Below are positions 41,532 to 51,475 of a stretch of DNA of 64,000 nucleotides, one piece after another. The stretch comes from Sorex araneus. Its lineage: Eukaryota > Chordata > Mammalia > Eulipotyphla > Soricidae. Within the stretch, counting starts at the first letter, position 1, and every line of letters starts with the position of its first letter. The position numbers and the translations under genes are program-made. The stretch covers positions 82,772,494-82,836,493 of the forward strand of contig NC_073313.1 of assembly GCF_027595985.1 (NCBI RefSeq). The letters are read 5' to 3'. Below the pieces are notes generated by a model, which was not told the DNA's origin, ran no database searches, and saw only the letters and a list, made by a program, of their open reading frames with translations.

Positions 41532-42050
41532 CGTCGGGAACATGGATGAGAAATCCAACAAGCTGCTGCTGGCTCTGGTGATGTTCTTCCTCTTCGCCGT
41601 GATCGTCCTCCAATATGTGTGCCCCGGCACCGAATGCCAGCTCCTGCGCCTGCAGGCGTTCAGCTCCCCGATGCCCGACCCGTACCGCTCGGAGGATGAG
41701 AGCTCCGCCAGGTTCGTGCCCCGTTACAATTTCAGCCGCAGCGACCTCCTGCGCCAGGTAGACTTCGACATCAAGGGCGATGACCTGATCGTGTTCCTGC
41801 ACATCCAGAAGACCGGCGGCACCACTTTCGGTCGCCACCTGGTGCGCAACATCCAGCTGGAGCAGCCGTGCGAGTGCCGCGTGGGCCAGAAGAAATGCAC
41901 TTGCCACCGGCCCGGGAAGCGGGAGACCTGGCTCTTCTCCAGGTTCTCCACGGGCTGGAGCTGCGGGCTGCACGCCGACTGGACCGAGCTCACCAGCTGC
42001 GTCCCCACGGTGGTGGACGGCAAGCGCGACGCCCGGCTGCGCCCGTCCAG
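41532..42050 (+). CDS. HS6ST2: HS6ST2 exon 2: membrane anchor, stem and PAPS-binding part of heparan sulfate 6-O-sulfotransferase 2
   Basis: The first ten bases (C GTC GGG AAC) complete the long-isoform junction SVGN. ATG 41542 starts the short isoform, MDEKSNKLLLALVM. Numbered from there: residues 8-27 are a hydrophobic signal-anchor (type II Golgi protein), 28-75 a stem with an N-glycosylation sequon NFS at 63, and 82-100 the strand-loop IVFLHIQKTGGTTFGRHL, whose KTGGTT is the 5'-phosphosulfate loop for PAPS. Then come a Cys-rich stretch (CECRVGQKKCTC, 110-121) and GWSCGLHADW (138-147), whose His I believe is catalytic in this family. The exon ends RLRPS|AG at 42050, donor GTGAGT, phase 2. 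The remaining sulfotransferase domain is on exons beyond the window. Near-identity to human HS6ST2, rather than HS6ST1 or HS6ST3, is from memory. No breaks are seen. Confidence 0.96.
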
Positions 42051-42400
42051 GTGAGTGTGCCTCGTGGAGGAGCTGGGGGTCCCGCAGCTCCCGGCGCATC
42101 CCGCGCCTGGGCGGCTGCTGCCCTCAACTTCACCTCCACCCCCACCCGCCAAAGGGCGCGCACCTCTGCGTCCCGGCGGCGCCAGCGAGGGGCGGAAGCG
42201 CGGCGCTCCCGTGGCGCCCCCGGGAAGCTTGTCCCCTTTGGCCCCGGACGGCCAGTCTGTCATCCCGCGGGATGTCCTGCTGGGTTGCTGGGACGGCGTG
42301 CCCGGGAAGCGGTCGGGAGGCCCGGAGCGAGCGCCCCCCGCCGCCGCCGAGACCGGGTACCGCATGCAGGCTCTCCATTAGAGCGCCCGAGAAAGAAAGA

Positions 42401-43546
42401 GAGAGAGACCCGCGCTCTGCGCGTGGCGTTCCCAAGTCCCTCCTGGCCGGTTTTCTGTTCTCCGAACCCCAGCTCCTAAGCTACTTCTCCTCTCTTTTCC
42501 TGTTTTCCCGCGCCGGCATTGTCTTCCCCCTTTTCGCGCTCCTCTCCTGCTCGCGATCTTATCCGCTCAGCTCCCGCTCCAGCCCGCGCTCCCCTTCTTC
42601 ACTTTGCAGCTTCTTGTTTCCTTTTTCCCTTCGACCCTCTCTAGTTTTTATCTCTTGCTGCCTGACTTTGTCCTTCCCTCATCCCCCTCCATATCCCACC
42701 CTCCCCGGAAGGCCAATGGGAGTCCCTCTGCAGTGGTTTGCAAGGATACCCCTTGGTACCCAGTTTGCGCCCCTGGGGACTGCCTGCCTGCACTACAGGC
42801 GTCCGCGCCATTCCTCCCTTCCCCTCCCCCCGTTGCCCTGCCTGAGTGAGGGGCGCCCTGCTGGCCCAGGGGCCCTCTGAGAGGCCGATCACACTCCCAT
42901 GTGGGGCCCAGTCTCACATGGGAAGCCTGGGGACCAAGTCAGGGCGCCAGGCTTGCTGGGAAGCCGGGAAGTGGAGGCAGAAGCTGATTTATGATTTTGC
43001 CTGTAGCCAGTGGCTATTGAAGCCTGAGCGCTTCCTCCATCCAGCTGGGTTTGCAGGGTTTGCTGGTGGTCATGGAATGCCAGGAAGGGAGGGGGAGGAG
43101 CACTGAGAGGCAGTTGCTCCCAACCAGGGGTCCCATCCCTATCAGTCTTCCTAAAGCAGATTTGGGTGGAGATAAGGTGAGTCAGTCTGCTTGTCCACTG
43201 AATCTCTGGACTGGGTCTCTGGGTGGCCAAGGTCACATTTGAAATGAAGCAAAATGTATGTTCTTACCCCCCTCTCTATGGAGATGACCACGGAGCAATC
43301 CGAGGGGACAGTTATCTGCTGGGACACCGTCCATCCCCCTGTGCTGGGTGCTATTGGATACCCTGGATACGATCCAACTTTGCGGGTTTCTGTAGGAATT
43401 CAACCACCAGGGCAGTTGTGTGTGTGTGTGTGTGGCCATGTCCAGTCTGAGGGAAGTGGAACCTTCTGACTCTCTGCTCACCACTGAGATTAGAGGAGTC
43501 ATCACCCATTGCTCACTTTCCTGTCCCTCTGTTTTTCAGTGTCTTT
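42401..43546. other. Repeat-free start of intron 2
   Basis: CT-rich (42420-42720), then mixed single-copy sequence with a short (GT)n at 43417-43434. I see no gene, RNA or mobile element. Such intron starts often hold regulatory DNA, but no site is identified. Confidence 0.5.
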
Positions 43547-43702
43547 TCATTTTTTTGGGTCACACCTGGCAATGCTCAAGGCTCAATCTTGGCTCTGCAC
43601 CCAGGGAATCACTTCTGGCAGGGCTCAGGGGACCCTTTGTGTGCCAGGGAGTGAACCATGCATGGCTGCAAGTGCCTTGCCCACTGTCTATCTCTCCAGC
43701 CC
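43547..43702 (-). mobile_element. SOR-type SINE
   Basis: 'tttgggtcacacctggcaat', 'ggcagggctcaggggaccc' and 'ctatctctccagccc'. A partial copy follows at 43715-43800 ('ttcctggctctgtgctcag'). Confidence 0.85.
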
Positions 43703-43928
43703 TTCCTATGCCCCCCGTTTTGGGGTGGGGGGCTTGGCACCTATTCCTGGCTCTGTGCTCAGAAAAAGACCCCTGGCTGAGCTGAGACTGGGGTTTTTTG
43801 AACCCGGTGGTGTCAGGGTTTTTTTTAACACAAGTTGGTGGGATGAGGAGCAAGGGCCTGAAACCCCACCAGCGTGGAATGTGGGAATGTGGGAATTCTG
43901 GCAGATTCTATTGATCTTTCATTTCTTT

Positions 43929-44112
43929 CCTTTCTTTTTTTTTTTTTGCTTTTCAGGTCACACCCAGCGATGCACAGGGGTTACTCCTGGCTCTACATGC
44001 AGGAATTACTCCTGGCGGTGCTGGGGGACCATATGGGATGCTGGGAATTGAACCCGGGTCAGCCGCGTGCAAGGCAAACGCCCTACCCGCTGTGCTATCA
44101 CTCCAGCCCCCA
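43929..44112 (-). mobile_element. SOR-type SINE, young
   Basis: Near-consensus. Perfect 15-bp target duplication ATCTTTCATTTCTTT (43914-43928 and 44113-44127). Confidence 0.94.
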
Positions 44113-44127
44113 ATCTTTCATTTCTTT

Positions 44128-44980
44128 GATAGCACTAACACTTTTTTTTCCATTCTAAGAGGATCTTGGTCCCCAGGAAAATAGCCACCTCATTCCATTG
44201 TGAGAATTGTGTAAGTCACGGTCACTCCAAGATACCGGTGTTTTGGATGATCCCCAGCAATTGGGCAATACTGAAAATAACATCTGCTGATGGAGTGTGT
44301 AGATGTCACAAGGAGTGGGAAGGATGGTGGCATCGAAAATGGTCTTAGGGACAAAAATACTATTCTGCAGCATTAATTGTGGCTGAAAAGTCAAATTGAA
44401 GTCCTAGCTAGCATGAAAGTTACAACTTTGGGGTTTCACAGTGCTCATGTACCCTTTGAAATCTTTGTGAATGTGTATAGAGGATGGGTGGGATCTCCTA
44501 ACACTGATGTGATTTCTTAACACTGATGCATGCTTAATGTGGCTTCCCGCTCTAACTCTTCCTTCCAAAACTTCCCCTTCAGATAACCAGGAGCCCTCAG
44601 GGTGGTTTCTTGGATGGTCTTCAATTGAGGGAACCTTGTTTGCAATGGAATGAGATTTTGCTTGCCCATCAGAGGGGTGGCACCACAGTGCCATCTAGTC
44701 TAATCAAAGAAGAACCACTTTTTTTAAAGAGTCAGAATGACTGCCTCTTACACCATTCGCAAAAAAAACCCTGGCAGTAGCATTTGCTAGAGAAAAACAT
44801 GGCTATCTCAAGGGCATCTTCCCCCCCCATTCTTACATCAATTCCTCCACACCTCCAGAAATCTTCATCTTGAAAAATAGTGATAGATAGCCTGAGGCTT
44901 CCAGAATTTTCTGGGATTTGACAAATCCCTGCTGTCAGGACCAGTTTGATAATCGTATAAGAGCAAAGGTATCAGTGAGT
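44128..44980. other. Unassigned intronic DNA
   Basis: About 850 bp without SINEs. No gene or repeat recognised. Confidence 0.45.
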
Positions 44981-44984
44981 GCAA

Positions 44985-45680
44985 GTGGGAGTGTGTGTTG
45001 AGAGAGTTTGTGTTGGATAGAGATTGTGTGTTAGAGTACGAGAATTTTATGTGTGTGGGGAGTGTGTATGAGAGATTGTGAGTTATGTGAGAGTGAGTGT
45101 GTATGAGAGTCTGAAAGGATGTATTTCTGAGAGTGTGTCAGAGCATGTGTGAGAGACTGAGAATGTTAATATGTGTTAGAGTGTGTTGAGTTTGTGCGAG
45201 AGAAAGAATGAGTTTATTTGAGAGTGTGAGTTGGGTTTATTTGAGAGTGAGTGTGAGAATGTAGAATGAGTGTGTATGTGTGAGAATGTATGGAGACTGT
45301 GTGTGCATAAGAGAGTGTGTGGGTGTGTGTGAGAGTATGGAAGAGTTTAAATGTGTGAGTGTGAGGGAGTGTATGTGTGTGACAGTGTGGGTGTATGAGA
45401 GTGTGAAAGTAGAAAAGAGTGAGTGTGGTGTGTGTGTATGTGAGTGTATATGCCGGAGTGTGAGCATGTATGTGTGTGAGAGTGGGTATATATGAGAGGG
45501 TATGAGTGTGGAAGATTGTGAGAGTGGATGTGTGACTGAAAGTGTATGTGTGTGGATGTGAGAATGAGTGTGTGTGAGAGTGTGGGTATACGTGAGAGCG
45601 TGGGTGTGTCAGAGTGGAAGAGAGTGGGAGTATGTGTGGGAGTGCATGTGGGAGTGTGTGAGAATGCGTGAGGTGAAAAA
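44985..45680. repeat. Degenerate (TGTGAGAG)n-like GT/GA-rich repeat
   Basis: About 700 bp built from 'gtgtgagagtgtg' variants with no fixed unit. Frames open on either strand are low-complexity (His/Ser/Thr- or Val/Ser/Glu-rich). Confidence 0.88.
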
Positions 45681-45983
45681 ATTTAGCAGTGGCGGTGATG
45701 CATGTGAGTGAGGAGCTGGTCTCAGGAGATGAGTTCCCGTGTATCGCAGCCTCCTGGCACCAGCTGGTGGTCTCTGCTCTGCTGAACTGATGAAAGATGC
45801 TCCATCTGTCTGGCTTGGGAATTCCCACATTTGGGCCTTTCCTTCATACCAGCCATGTTCCAGCTCTATGACCTTGGACCTGAGCCTGTCCCTGCCTTGT
45901 ATGTGTGGAGAGTGGTTCCACTTTCTGAAGACCTTTCCCATCTCCCCCATCACAGCACTGGGATTCCGCTATAAACCTTTAGG

Positions 45984-46222
45984 GTGTTTGCGATAGCACA
46001 GTGGTGGGGCGTTCGCCTTTCACGTGGCTGACCCGAGTTCGATTCCTCCGCCCCTCTCGGAGAGCCCGGCAAGCTACCGAGAGTATCGAGCCCGCGTGGC
46101 AGAGCCTGGCAAGCTACCCGTGCGTATTGGATATGCCAAAAACAGTAACAATAAGTCTCTCAATGAGAGACGTTACTGATGCCTGCTCGAACAAATCAAT
46201 GAGCAACGGGATGACAGTGACT
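45984..46222 (+). mobile_element. RTE-tailed SINE (second SINE family)
   Basis: tRNA-like head ('gcgatagcacagtgg', B box 'gagttcgattcc'), RTE-leader body ('ctcggagagcccggcaagct', 'gatatgccaaaaacagtaac') and RTE 3' end ('gagacgttactgatgcctgc', 'gcaacgggatgacagtgac'). Flanks AAACCTTTAGG (45973-45983) and AAACTTTAGG (46223-46232) are a likely target duplication. Confidence 0.92.
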
Positions 46223-46235
46223 AAACTTTAGGACC

Positions 46236-46340
46236 AATACCCCCATTTACCTGATGAGAGTTAAAGCCCAGAGAGGATGAAGGACATTCTCAAGGTCACT
46301 GAGCGCAGGCCTCGACTCCAGTCCTGTTTAACACAATGTA
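46236..46340 (-). mobile_element. MIR fragment
   Basis: 'cccccatttacctgatgaga', 'aaagcccagagaggatga' and 'ctcaaggtcactgagc' are MIR core motifs in reverse orientation. Confidence 0.75.
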
Positions 46341-47534
46341 GCCTGGCTACATGGACCGTGTCTTGCTACAAAGATTTTTAGGAGAACAGAGTGAGGTATT
46401 GTGTCACCAAGTGAGCTGACTCCATAAACGTTCACTGCTATGGTTACATAACCCCATCATTGCTGTTTTCAATCATTTTACATTTGGGAGCTTGGACAAA
46501 GTGATTGGAGTGAGGTTGTTGGACTCTGTGGGAGAAGAACTGATTTTCAGGTCTTTGAGGCCCAGGGCCCCCTGGGAATAGGTCTCAAGGGCAGGTTGCT
46601 GGAAGCCTTCGCGTGTGCATGTTGGAATGAGTGCAAAGCTTAGCAGGAAGGAAGGATGTTGGATCCCAGCAGATAAGTGCCTAGAGTCTTTGGCACTAGT
46701 TTTTAGCTCACAACTATCGACATGGAGTTGGAGGGTTGGGGAGGTGCAGGAGGGGCTATTGTGGCTGCAAGCCAAAACCTTGACTCCTACACCCAGTGCT
46801 CTCTTTGAGAACTTTCCCTGCCTGGGCATATGGGAAAGTGCTGGAGTGATTTCTAAGTGTTGAATAGAAACTATTGTGGTCACGTTGCCTGGTGAGGGCA
46901 GAGAGAGAGAGAGAGAGGGGGAGGGAGGGAGGGAGGGAGAGGGAGAGGGAGAAGGAGAGGGAAAGAGAAAGTGCTTGGCTGGCAAAAGGCACAAGAAGAA
47001 TTTTTTTTTGTTAAAGCAAACTAGAACTTGCATTTCCTGCATCTGTCCACTGATATGTTGTATGTTATCGGGGTCAGAAAAAGGGGGGGTCAGAGAAAGG
47101 TTCTGCTTCATATAGTTTCTGAGGCCATTTTGGAGGATGTATCCAAACACAGTTGTTTTCCAGCTGTTCAAACTCCCAAGTTCTGGGGGCTTTTCTCGGC
47201 CAGATTCCCTGTGTTTCTAGCCAAGTCGAGCACACCCCTCGGTCTGTTGGAGGGATGCCAATGGGACCCGAAGAAATGCTCCTAGCCTCGTTCTTCTTCT
47301 CCAGGTACCAAGCTGGCTGGTGCGCCCCCAGATGGCTGAGACTGAGGGAAGAGGTCTGTTTTCGTCGTTGTAGAATCAAAGAATCTGATCATCATATTGA
47401 TGTTATATCCTAATCTTTTAGCATCTCTCTCTAAATTTACCAGCAACTGTAGGGAAGAGTCACTGTCACCTACAGTGCAGTAGACCACGTATCGGAAGGA
47501 ACTCAAAAGGCTTCCTATGAATAAAAGTTTGCTT
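46341..47534. other. SINE-free intronic DNA
   Basis: About 1.2 kb with a purine microsatellite at 46898-46970. A minus-strand frame at 47282-47506 (RYVVYCTVGDSDSS..., RDAKRLGYNINMM) is faintly RT-like, but I cannot place it. No gene supported. Confidence 0.4.
46898..46970. repeat. (GA)n/(GGGA)n microsatellite
   Basis: Pure purine run of GAGA then GGGA/GGGAGA units. Confidence 0.9.
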
Positions 47535-47640
47535 CAGGACCAGAGTGATAGTACAGTGGGTAGAGCGTTCCCCTTGCATGCGATCCACCCGGGTTTGATT
47601 CTCAGGATACCATATAGTCCCCTAGAACAAAAAAGGAAAA
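47535..47640 (+). mobile_element. SOR-type SINE, internally deleted
   Basis: 'gatagtacagtgggtagagc' and 'cgggtttgattctcagg', then the tail. The body is mostly missing. Confidence 0.78.
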
Positions 47641-47654
47641 GCTTGTTTCTTCTT

Positions 47655-48045
47655 TTTTTTTGTTTTTCGTGGTGGGGGCGTGAGGGATGGGGATAGTCAT
47701 TTTTTTAGGAAGATTCTCCCCAGATGTGCTCCAGAGCTGAGGGGGCCACTCTGGTGATGCTCAGCCAAGCAGTGCAGACCTGTCAGTGTGTTGCAAAGAC
47801 AATGCAGTGCTTCTTGGCCTGGACATATTGGGGTGCCACCCCATGGCCTGCAGCGCTGAGAGGCCCTGGCGGTGCTGGGGTTTGGACAGGCAAGACATGT
47901 ACTCTACCCGCTTTAAGGTGTCTCTGGGCCATCCTTTTAAAAATATTTATTTATTTATGGCCACACACGGCGATACTCAGGGGCAACTCCTGGCTCTGTG
48001 CTCAGCGATTACTTCTAGTAGCGCTCAGGGCACCCTATGGGATGC
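47655..48045 (-). mobile_element. Two minus-strand SOR-type SINEs, diverged and truncated
   Basis: 47655-47928 is a rearranged copy ('gggccactctggtgatgctc', 'ggcggtgctggggtttgg'). 47945-48045 is a tail-side half ('ccacacacggcgatactc'). Confidence 0.7.
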
Positions 48046-48094
48046 TCTATTATTTTCAGTTTTTGATTTATCAAAATCTTTTGTTTTATTTTTT

Positions 48095-48294
48095 GTTTTT
48101 ATTATTATTATTATTATTTATTTATTTTTTGGTTTTTGGGTCACACCCGGCGATGCACAGGGGTTACTCCTGGCTCATGCACTCAGGAATTACTCCTGGC
48201 GGTGCTCGGGGGACCATATGGGATGCTGGGAATCGAACCCGGGTCGGCCGCGTGCAAGGCAAATGCCCTACCCGCTGTGCTATTGCTCCAGCCC
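48095..48294 (-). mobile_element. SOR-type SINE, young, with (TTA)n tail
   Basis: Near-consensus body and head ('gggaatcgaacccgggtcgg', 'ctgtgctattgctccagccc'). On the plus strand the tail reads (ATT)n, then T-rich. Confidence 0.92.
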
Positions 48295-48324
48295 CCTTTA
48301 TTATTATTTTATTGCATATTTTGT

Positions 48325-48508
48325 TTATTTGCTGTGGGGGGGAGGTGGTTTGGGCCATACCTGTCGATGCTCACGCGTTACTCTTGGCTTTTCACTCAGG
48401 GATCACTTTTGGCAGGGCTCCAGAGATCATATGCGGTGCGAGGGATCAAATCGAGGTCTGCAACATGCAAGGCAAGCACCTTTGCCCACTGTACTGTCTC
48501 TCCATTCC
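48325..48508 (-). mobile_element. SOR-type SINE, diverged
   Basis: 'gggccatacctgtcgatgct', 'aacatgcaaggcaagcacct' and 'actgtctctccattcc'. Confidence 0.82.
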
Positions 48509-48554
48509 TGGAAATTATTTTCTCTCTGCCTTCTTTTTGTTTTTGAATTTCAAT

Positions 48555-48715
48555 CTTTTTTTTTGTTTGGGGGCCGCACCCAGCAGTGCTCAGGGCTTAC
48601 TCCTTGCTCTGTGCTCAGGGATCACTCCTGGAAGGGCTTGGCGACTAGTTTCAGTGCTGGAGATGGAACCTGGGTTGGAGGTGTTCAAGGCAAGTGCCTT
48701 ACCGGCAGCTTTGTC
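48555..48715 (-). mobile_element. SOR-type SINE, diverged
   Basis: 'gggccgcacccagcagtgct', 'tgtgctcagggatcactcct' on the minus strand. The head is incomplete. Confidence 0.82.
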
Positions 48716-48756
48716 CATTCTCTACTTCTTTTTCAAAGAAATCTCTCTCTCCTTTT

Positions 48757-48942
48757 AATTTTTTTGTGGGGGCGTAGTAGTTTGGGCATACCTGGAGGCT
48801 TAAGAATTACTCCTGACTTTGTGCTCAGTGAGCACTCCTGGCAGTGCTCAGGGGAACATATGCATATGGGGTCTTGGGGATGAAAGCTGGGTCAGCTGCA
48901 TGCAAGGAAAGAGTCCTGCCCACTGTACTATCTCTCTGATCC
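48757..48942 (-). mobile_element. SOR-type SINE, diverged
   Basis: 'ggcagtgctcaggggaacat', 'ggtcagctgcatgcaagg' and 'actatctctctgatccc'. Confidence 0.82.
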
Positions 48943-49046
48943 CACAAGGGGGCTGTCTTTTGAAAAGTCAAGGTCGTAGTAAGAACTCCATAGTGCTTGC
49001 CTCTACTTACTCCTCACATGCCCACACTACTACTCCTTCCATTTCT

Positions 49047-49208
49047 GCTTTATTTTTGTTTCTATATGTGAATCATACCTGGCACTGTGCTGGATGGAGT
49101 GAGGGGTCACTTGCAACAGTGCTCATAGAACTCTACGTGGTGCTGGGGATTGAATTTGGGGTTCCTATATGCAAACAACATGCCCATTCAGCTATGTCCT
49201 TGGCGCCA
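49047..49208 (-). mobile_element. SOR-type SINE, old
   Basis: 'catacctggcactgtgctgg', 'gtgctggggattgaatttgg' on the minus strand. Confidence 0.72.
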
Positions 49209-49227
49209 GATCTCTAAGTTCTTCTCT

Positions 49228-49406
49228 CTCTTTTTTTTTTTTTTTGGTCTTTTGGAGTCACACATGGTGATGCTCAGGGCTTAGTACTGGCTCTGCACTC
49301 AGGAATTCTGGTGGTGCTTAGGGGAACCTTTGGAGTGCTGGGGATTGAACCTGGGTTGGCCGCATGCAAGGCAAATGCCCTACCCACTGTACTATCACTC
49401 CAGCCC
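49228..49406 (-). mobile_element. SOR-type SINE
   Basis: 'cacacatggtgatgctcagg', 'gccgcatgcaaggcaaatgc' and 'actatcactccagcccc'. Confidence 0.88.
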
Positions 49407-49429
49407 CAGATCTAAATTCTTTTAAAATA

Positions 49430-49752
49430 TATTTATTTATTGGTAAGGGGCCATACCCATTGGGGCTCAGGGCGTACTCCTTGCTCCATGTTCAGTGATC
49501 ACTCTTGGTGGTGCTCAGAATATCGACCATATGGGGTTCAGGGGATTGAAATTGTTTCAAAGACATACAAAGTGATTGCAATACCTTCAGTATTATATCC
49601 TTGGTGATCTTTTGGTTTGCTTACTTTTGGGGCCACACCCTGCAGGGATGACTTTTTGTGTTGCGTGGGAGACTGTATGGGGGTGGTAGGGATCAAACCT
49701 CGTTAGCCATGAGCAAGGCCAGGCCTTACCTGCTGTACTATCACTCCGGACA
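49430..49752 (-). mobile_element. Two minus-strand SOR-type SINEs, diverged
   Basis: 49430-49560 ('ggccatacccattggggctc') lacks its head. 49605-49752 ends 'ctgctgtactatcactccgg'. Confidence 0.75.
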
Positions 49753-49885
49753 CTCACTGGTGGGTTTTATTTAGACATTAATTTACAGTTCTGTTAACTA
49801 AGGAAACATAGTAGGTTACCCAATAACATTTTTCATTCATTCAATATTATTTCAAAATAATATTCGTGGTCAAAAATCCAACAGA

Positions 49886-50081
49886 GGGGCTGGAGTAATA
49901 GCACAGTGGGTAGGGCATTTGCCTTGCACGTGGCCGACCCGGGTTCGATTCCCAGCATCCCATATGGTCCCCTGAGCACCGCCAGGGGTAATTCCTGAGT
50001 GCAGAGCCAGGATTAACCCCTGTGCATTGCCAGGTGTGACCCAAAAAGCAAAAAAAAAATACAAAAACAAAAACCGAAAAC
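49886..50081 (+). mobile_element. SOR-type SINE, young
   Basis: Near-consensus with intact A box ('tagcacagtgggtaggg') and B box ('gggttcgattccc'). Perfect 15-bp target duplication CAAAAATCCAACAGA (49871-49885 and 50082-50096). Confidence 0.95.
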
Positions 50082-50236
50082 CAAAAATCCAACAGAATAA
50101 TGACAAAATGGTGGCGTTTGAGGATCTTCCTTTGTCATCTGTTGTTTTCTTTGAAGTCTTAATTTCCAGAAACCTATTAGATCGCATAATGTGAGAACTT
50201 AGTGTACAAAATAATAACTTAGTGTACAACATAATT

Positions 50237-50407
50237 AGCTGTTTTTGTTTTGGGGTCATGGTGGTGGTGTCAAGGGGCAACTCCCAGCCCTGTGCTCAGA
50301 GCTCACTCATAGTGATGCTCGGCAGATCATGTGATGCTGGGGAGTGACCTCCGGCCTCCCACATGCAATGGAGCTTGTGCTCCAGTCTACTGAGCTATCT
50401 CTTCAGA
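50237..50407 (-). mobile_element. SOR-type SINE, diverged
   Basis: 'gccctgtgctcagagctcac', 'acatgcaatggagcttgtgc' and 'gctatctcttcag'. Confidence 0.75.
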
Positions 50408-50427
50408 CATCATCATTAGTATTTTTT

Positions 50428-50594
50428 TTTAATTTTTGGGTCACACCTGGCAATGCACAGAGATTGCTCCTGGCTGTACACTCGGAAATTACTCCTGGCG
50501 GTGCTCGGGGGACCATATGGGGTGCTGGGAATCGAACCCGGGTCGGCCGTGTGCAAGGCAAACACCCTACCCGCTGTGCTATTGCTCCAGTCCC
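50428..50594 (-). mobile_element. SOR-type SINE, young, first of a tandem pair
   Basis: Near-consensus. Target duplication ATCATTAGTATTTTTT (50412-50427 and about 50596-50611). The right duplicate is also the left flank of the next SINE. Confidence 0.92.
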
Positions 50595-50612
50595 CATCAT
50601 TAGTATTTTTTT

Positions 50613-50773
50613 CTTTGCTTTTTGGGTCACACCTAGCAATGCATAGGGGTCACTCCTGGCTCATGCACTCAGGAATCACCCCCTGGCGGTGCTCAGGGGA
50701 CCATATGGGATGCTGGGATTTGAACCCGGGTCGGCCGCGTGCAAGGCAAATGCCCTACCCGCTGTGCTATCAC
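50613..50773 (-). mobile_element. SOR-type SINE, young, second of a tandem pair
   Basis: Same orientation, starting directly after the shared flank. After 'cgctgtgctatcaccc' the head end is duplicated or rearranged ('gttgtgttatcacctaccca', to about 50805). Confidence 0.9.
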
Positions 50774-51079
50774 CCGTTGTGTTATCACCTACCCATTGTA
50801 CTATCAAAAGCAATAAGGTTTTATGAGCTTATCTGCTTTATTTATTTTTCATTTAAAAATTTCTTTTTTTCAAATTTTCTATATTTAGTTTTATAGAGAA
50901 TGTAAGTTTTAAGTGGTGCTTTGACAAGAACCCTTAAACATTAAAATTAACAGTCATTTTTAGTGCTCTACCTTATTTAGCTGAAGACCTGTGATACCAT
51001 TCTTAGGGTAGTTATTTCAAAAATCCTGATTTTAAATAAAAGTGTGTTTACAATGAAAAAAAAATTTCTTTTTTTATTT
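50774..51079. other. Unassigned intronic DNA
   Basis: AT-rich. No feature recognised. Confidence 0.45.
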
Positions 51080-51249
51080 TTTAACAATTTCTTTTCTGTC
51101 TTTTGGGCCACACCTGGTGATGCTCATGGGTGACTCCCAGCTTTGCACTCAGGATTTACCTTGGGGGAACGTGTGGGATGCTGGTTATCCAATCCAGGTT
51201 GGCCTCATGCAAGGCCAGTGCCCTACTGGCTGTATTATCGCTCTGGCCC
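51080..51249 (-). mobile_element. SOR-type SINE
   Basis: 'gggccacacctggtgatgct', 'ggcctcatgcaaggccagtg' and 'tattatcgctctggccc'. Confidence 0.85.
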
Positions 51250-51307
51250 TAGAGTTTTTCTGTTTTAGATATCAGTCATTAAATGACATTAAGAGGAAAA
51301 TCTTGGG

Positions 51308-51475
51308 CTATGAACAGAGTACAGGGGCTAAAAATACTCCCTTGCATGCATCCGACCCTGGTTTGATTCCTAACATTGCATATTTGGAAGCACATCAGGG
51401 GTCTCTCCTGAGCACAGATCTAGGAGTCATTCCTAAGCACCACACTAGGTGTGACCCAAAACAGTTAAACAAAGG
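51308..51475 (+). mobile_element. SOR-type SINE, diverged
   Basis: 'tggtttgattcctaacattg', 'ctcctgagcacagatctagg' and 'actaggtgtgacccaaaac'. Confidence 0.8.

Larger units (their letters stand above)
40160..42400. promoter_or_regulatory. HS6ST2: CpG island spanning HS6ST2 exons 1 and 2
   Basis: Dense CpG and very high G+C over about 2.2 kb, in sharp contrast with the AT-rich surroundings. No SINEs or LINEs enter it. It covers exon 1, intron 1 and exon 2, so it could serve both the long isoform (start 40182) and the shorter one (start 41542). It keeps an unrelated 508-codon frame open on the minus strand, which is a composition effect. Confidence 0.85.

Noticed and set aside
40573-42099. A 508-codon frame antisense to HS6ST2
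   Set aside because: Very high G+C removes stop codons. The sequence is Pro/Arg/Ala-rich without domains, and the opposite strand holds the real exons.
43223-43505. Short frames in intron 2 as possible extra HS6ST2 exons
   Set aside because: They show no similarity to the remaining HS6ST2 domain and have no matching splice sites of the required phase that I could support.
45214-45828. A His/Ser/Thr-rich 204-codon frame on the minus strand
   Set aside because: Most of it is the degenerate GT/GA repeat.
47282-47506. A 74-codon minus-strand frame with a faint reverse-transcriptase feel (RDAKRLGYNINMM)
   Set aside because: Too short and too weak. No flanking RT blocks or element ends could be found.
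47786-48883. A 365-codon frame in the HS6ST2 intron
   Set aside because: It consists of several minus-strand SINEs read in the plus direction (repeated 'HTRRCTGVTPGS'-like phrases).
49886-49960. tRNA-like sequences with good A and B boxes, seen in many places
   Set aside because: They are SINE heads: each is followed by the SINE body and A tail and does not fold into a complete tRNA with an acceptor stem.
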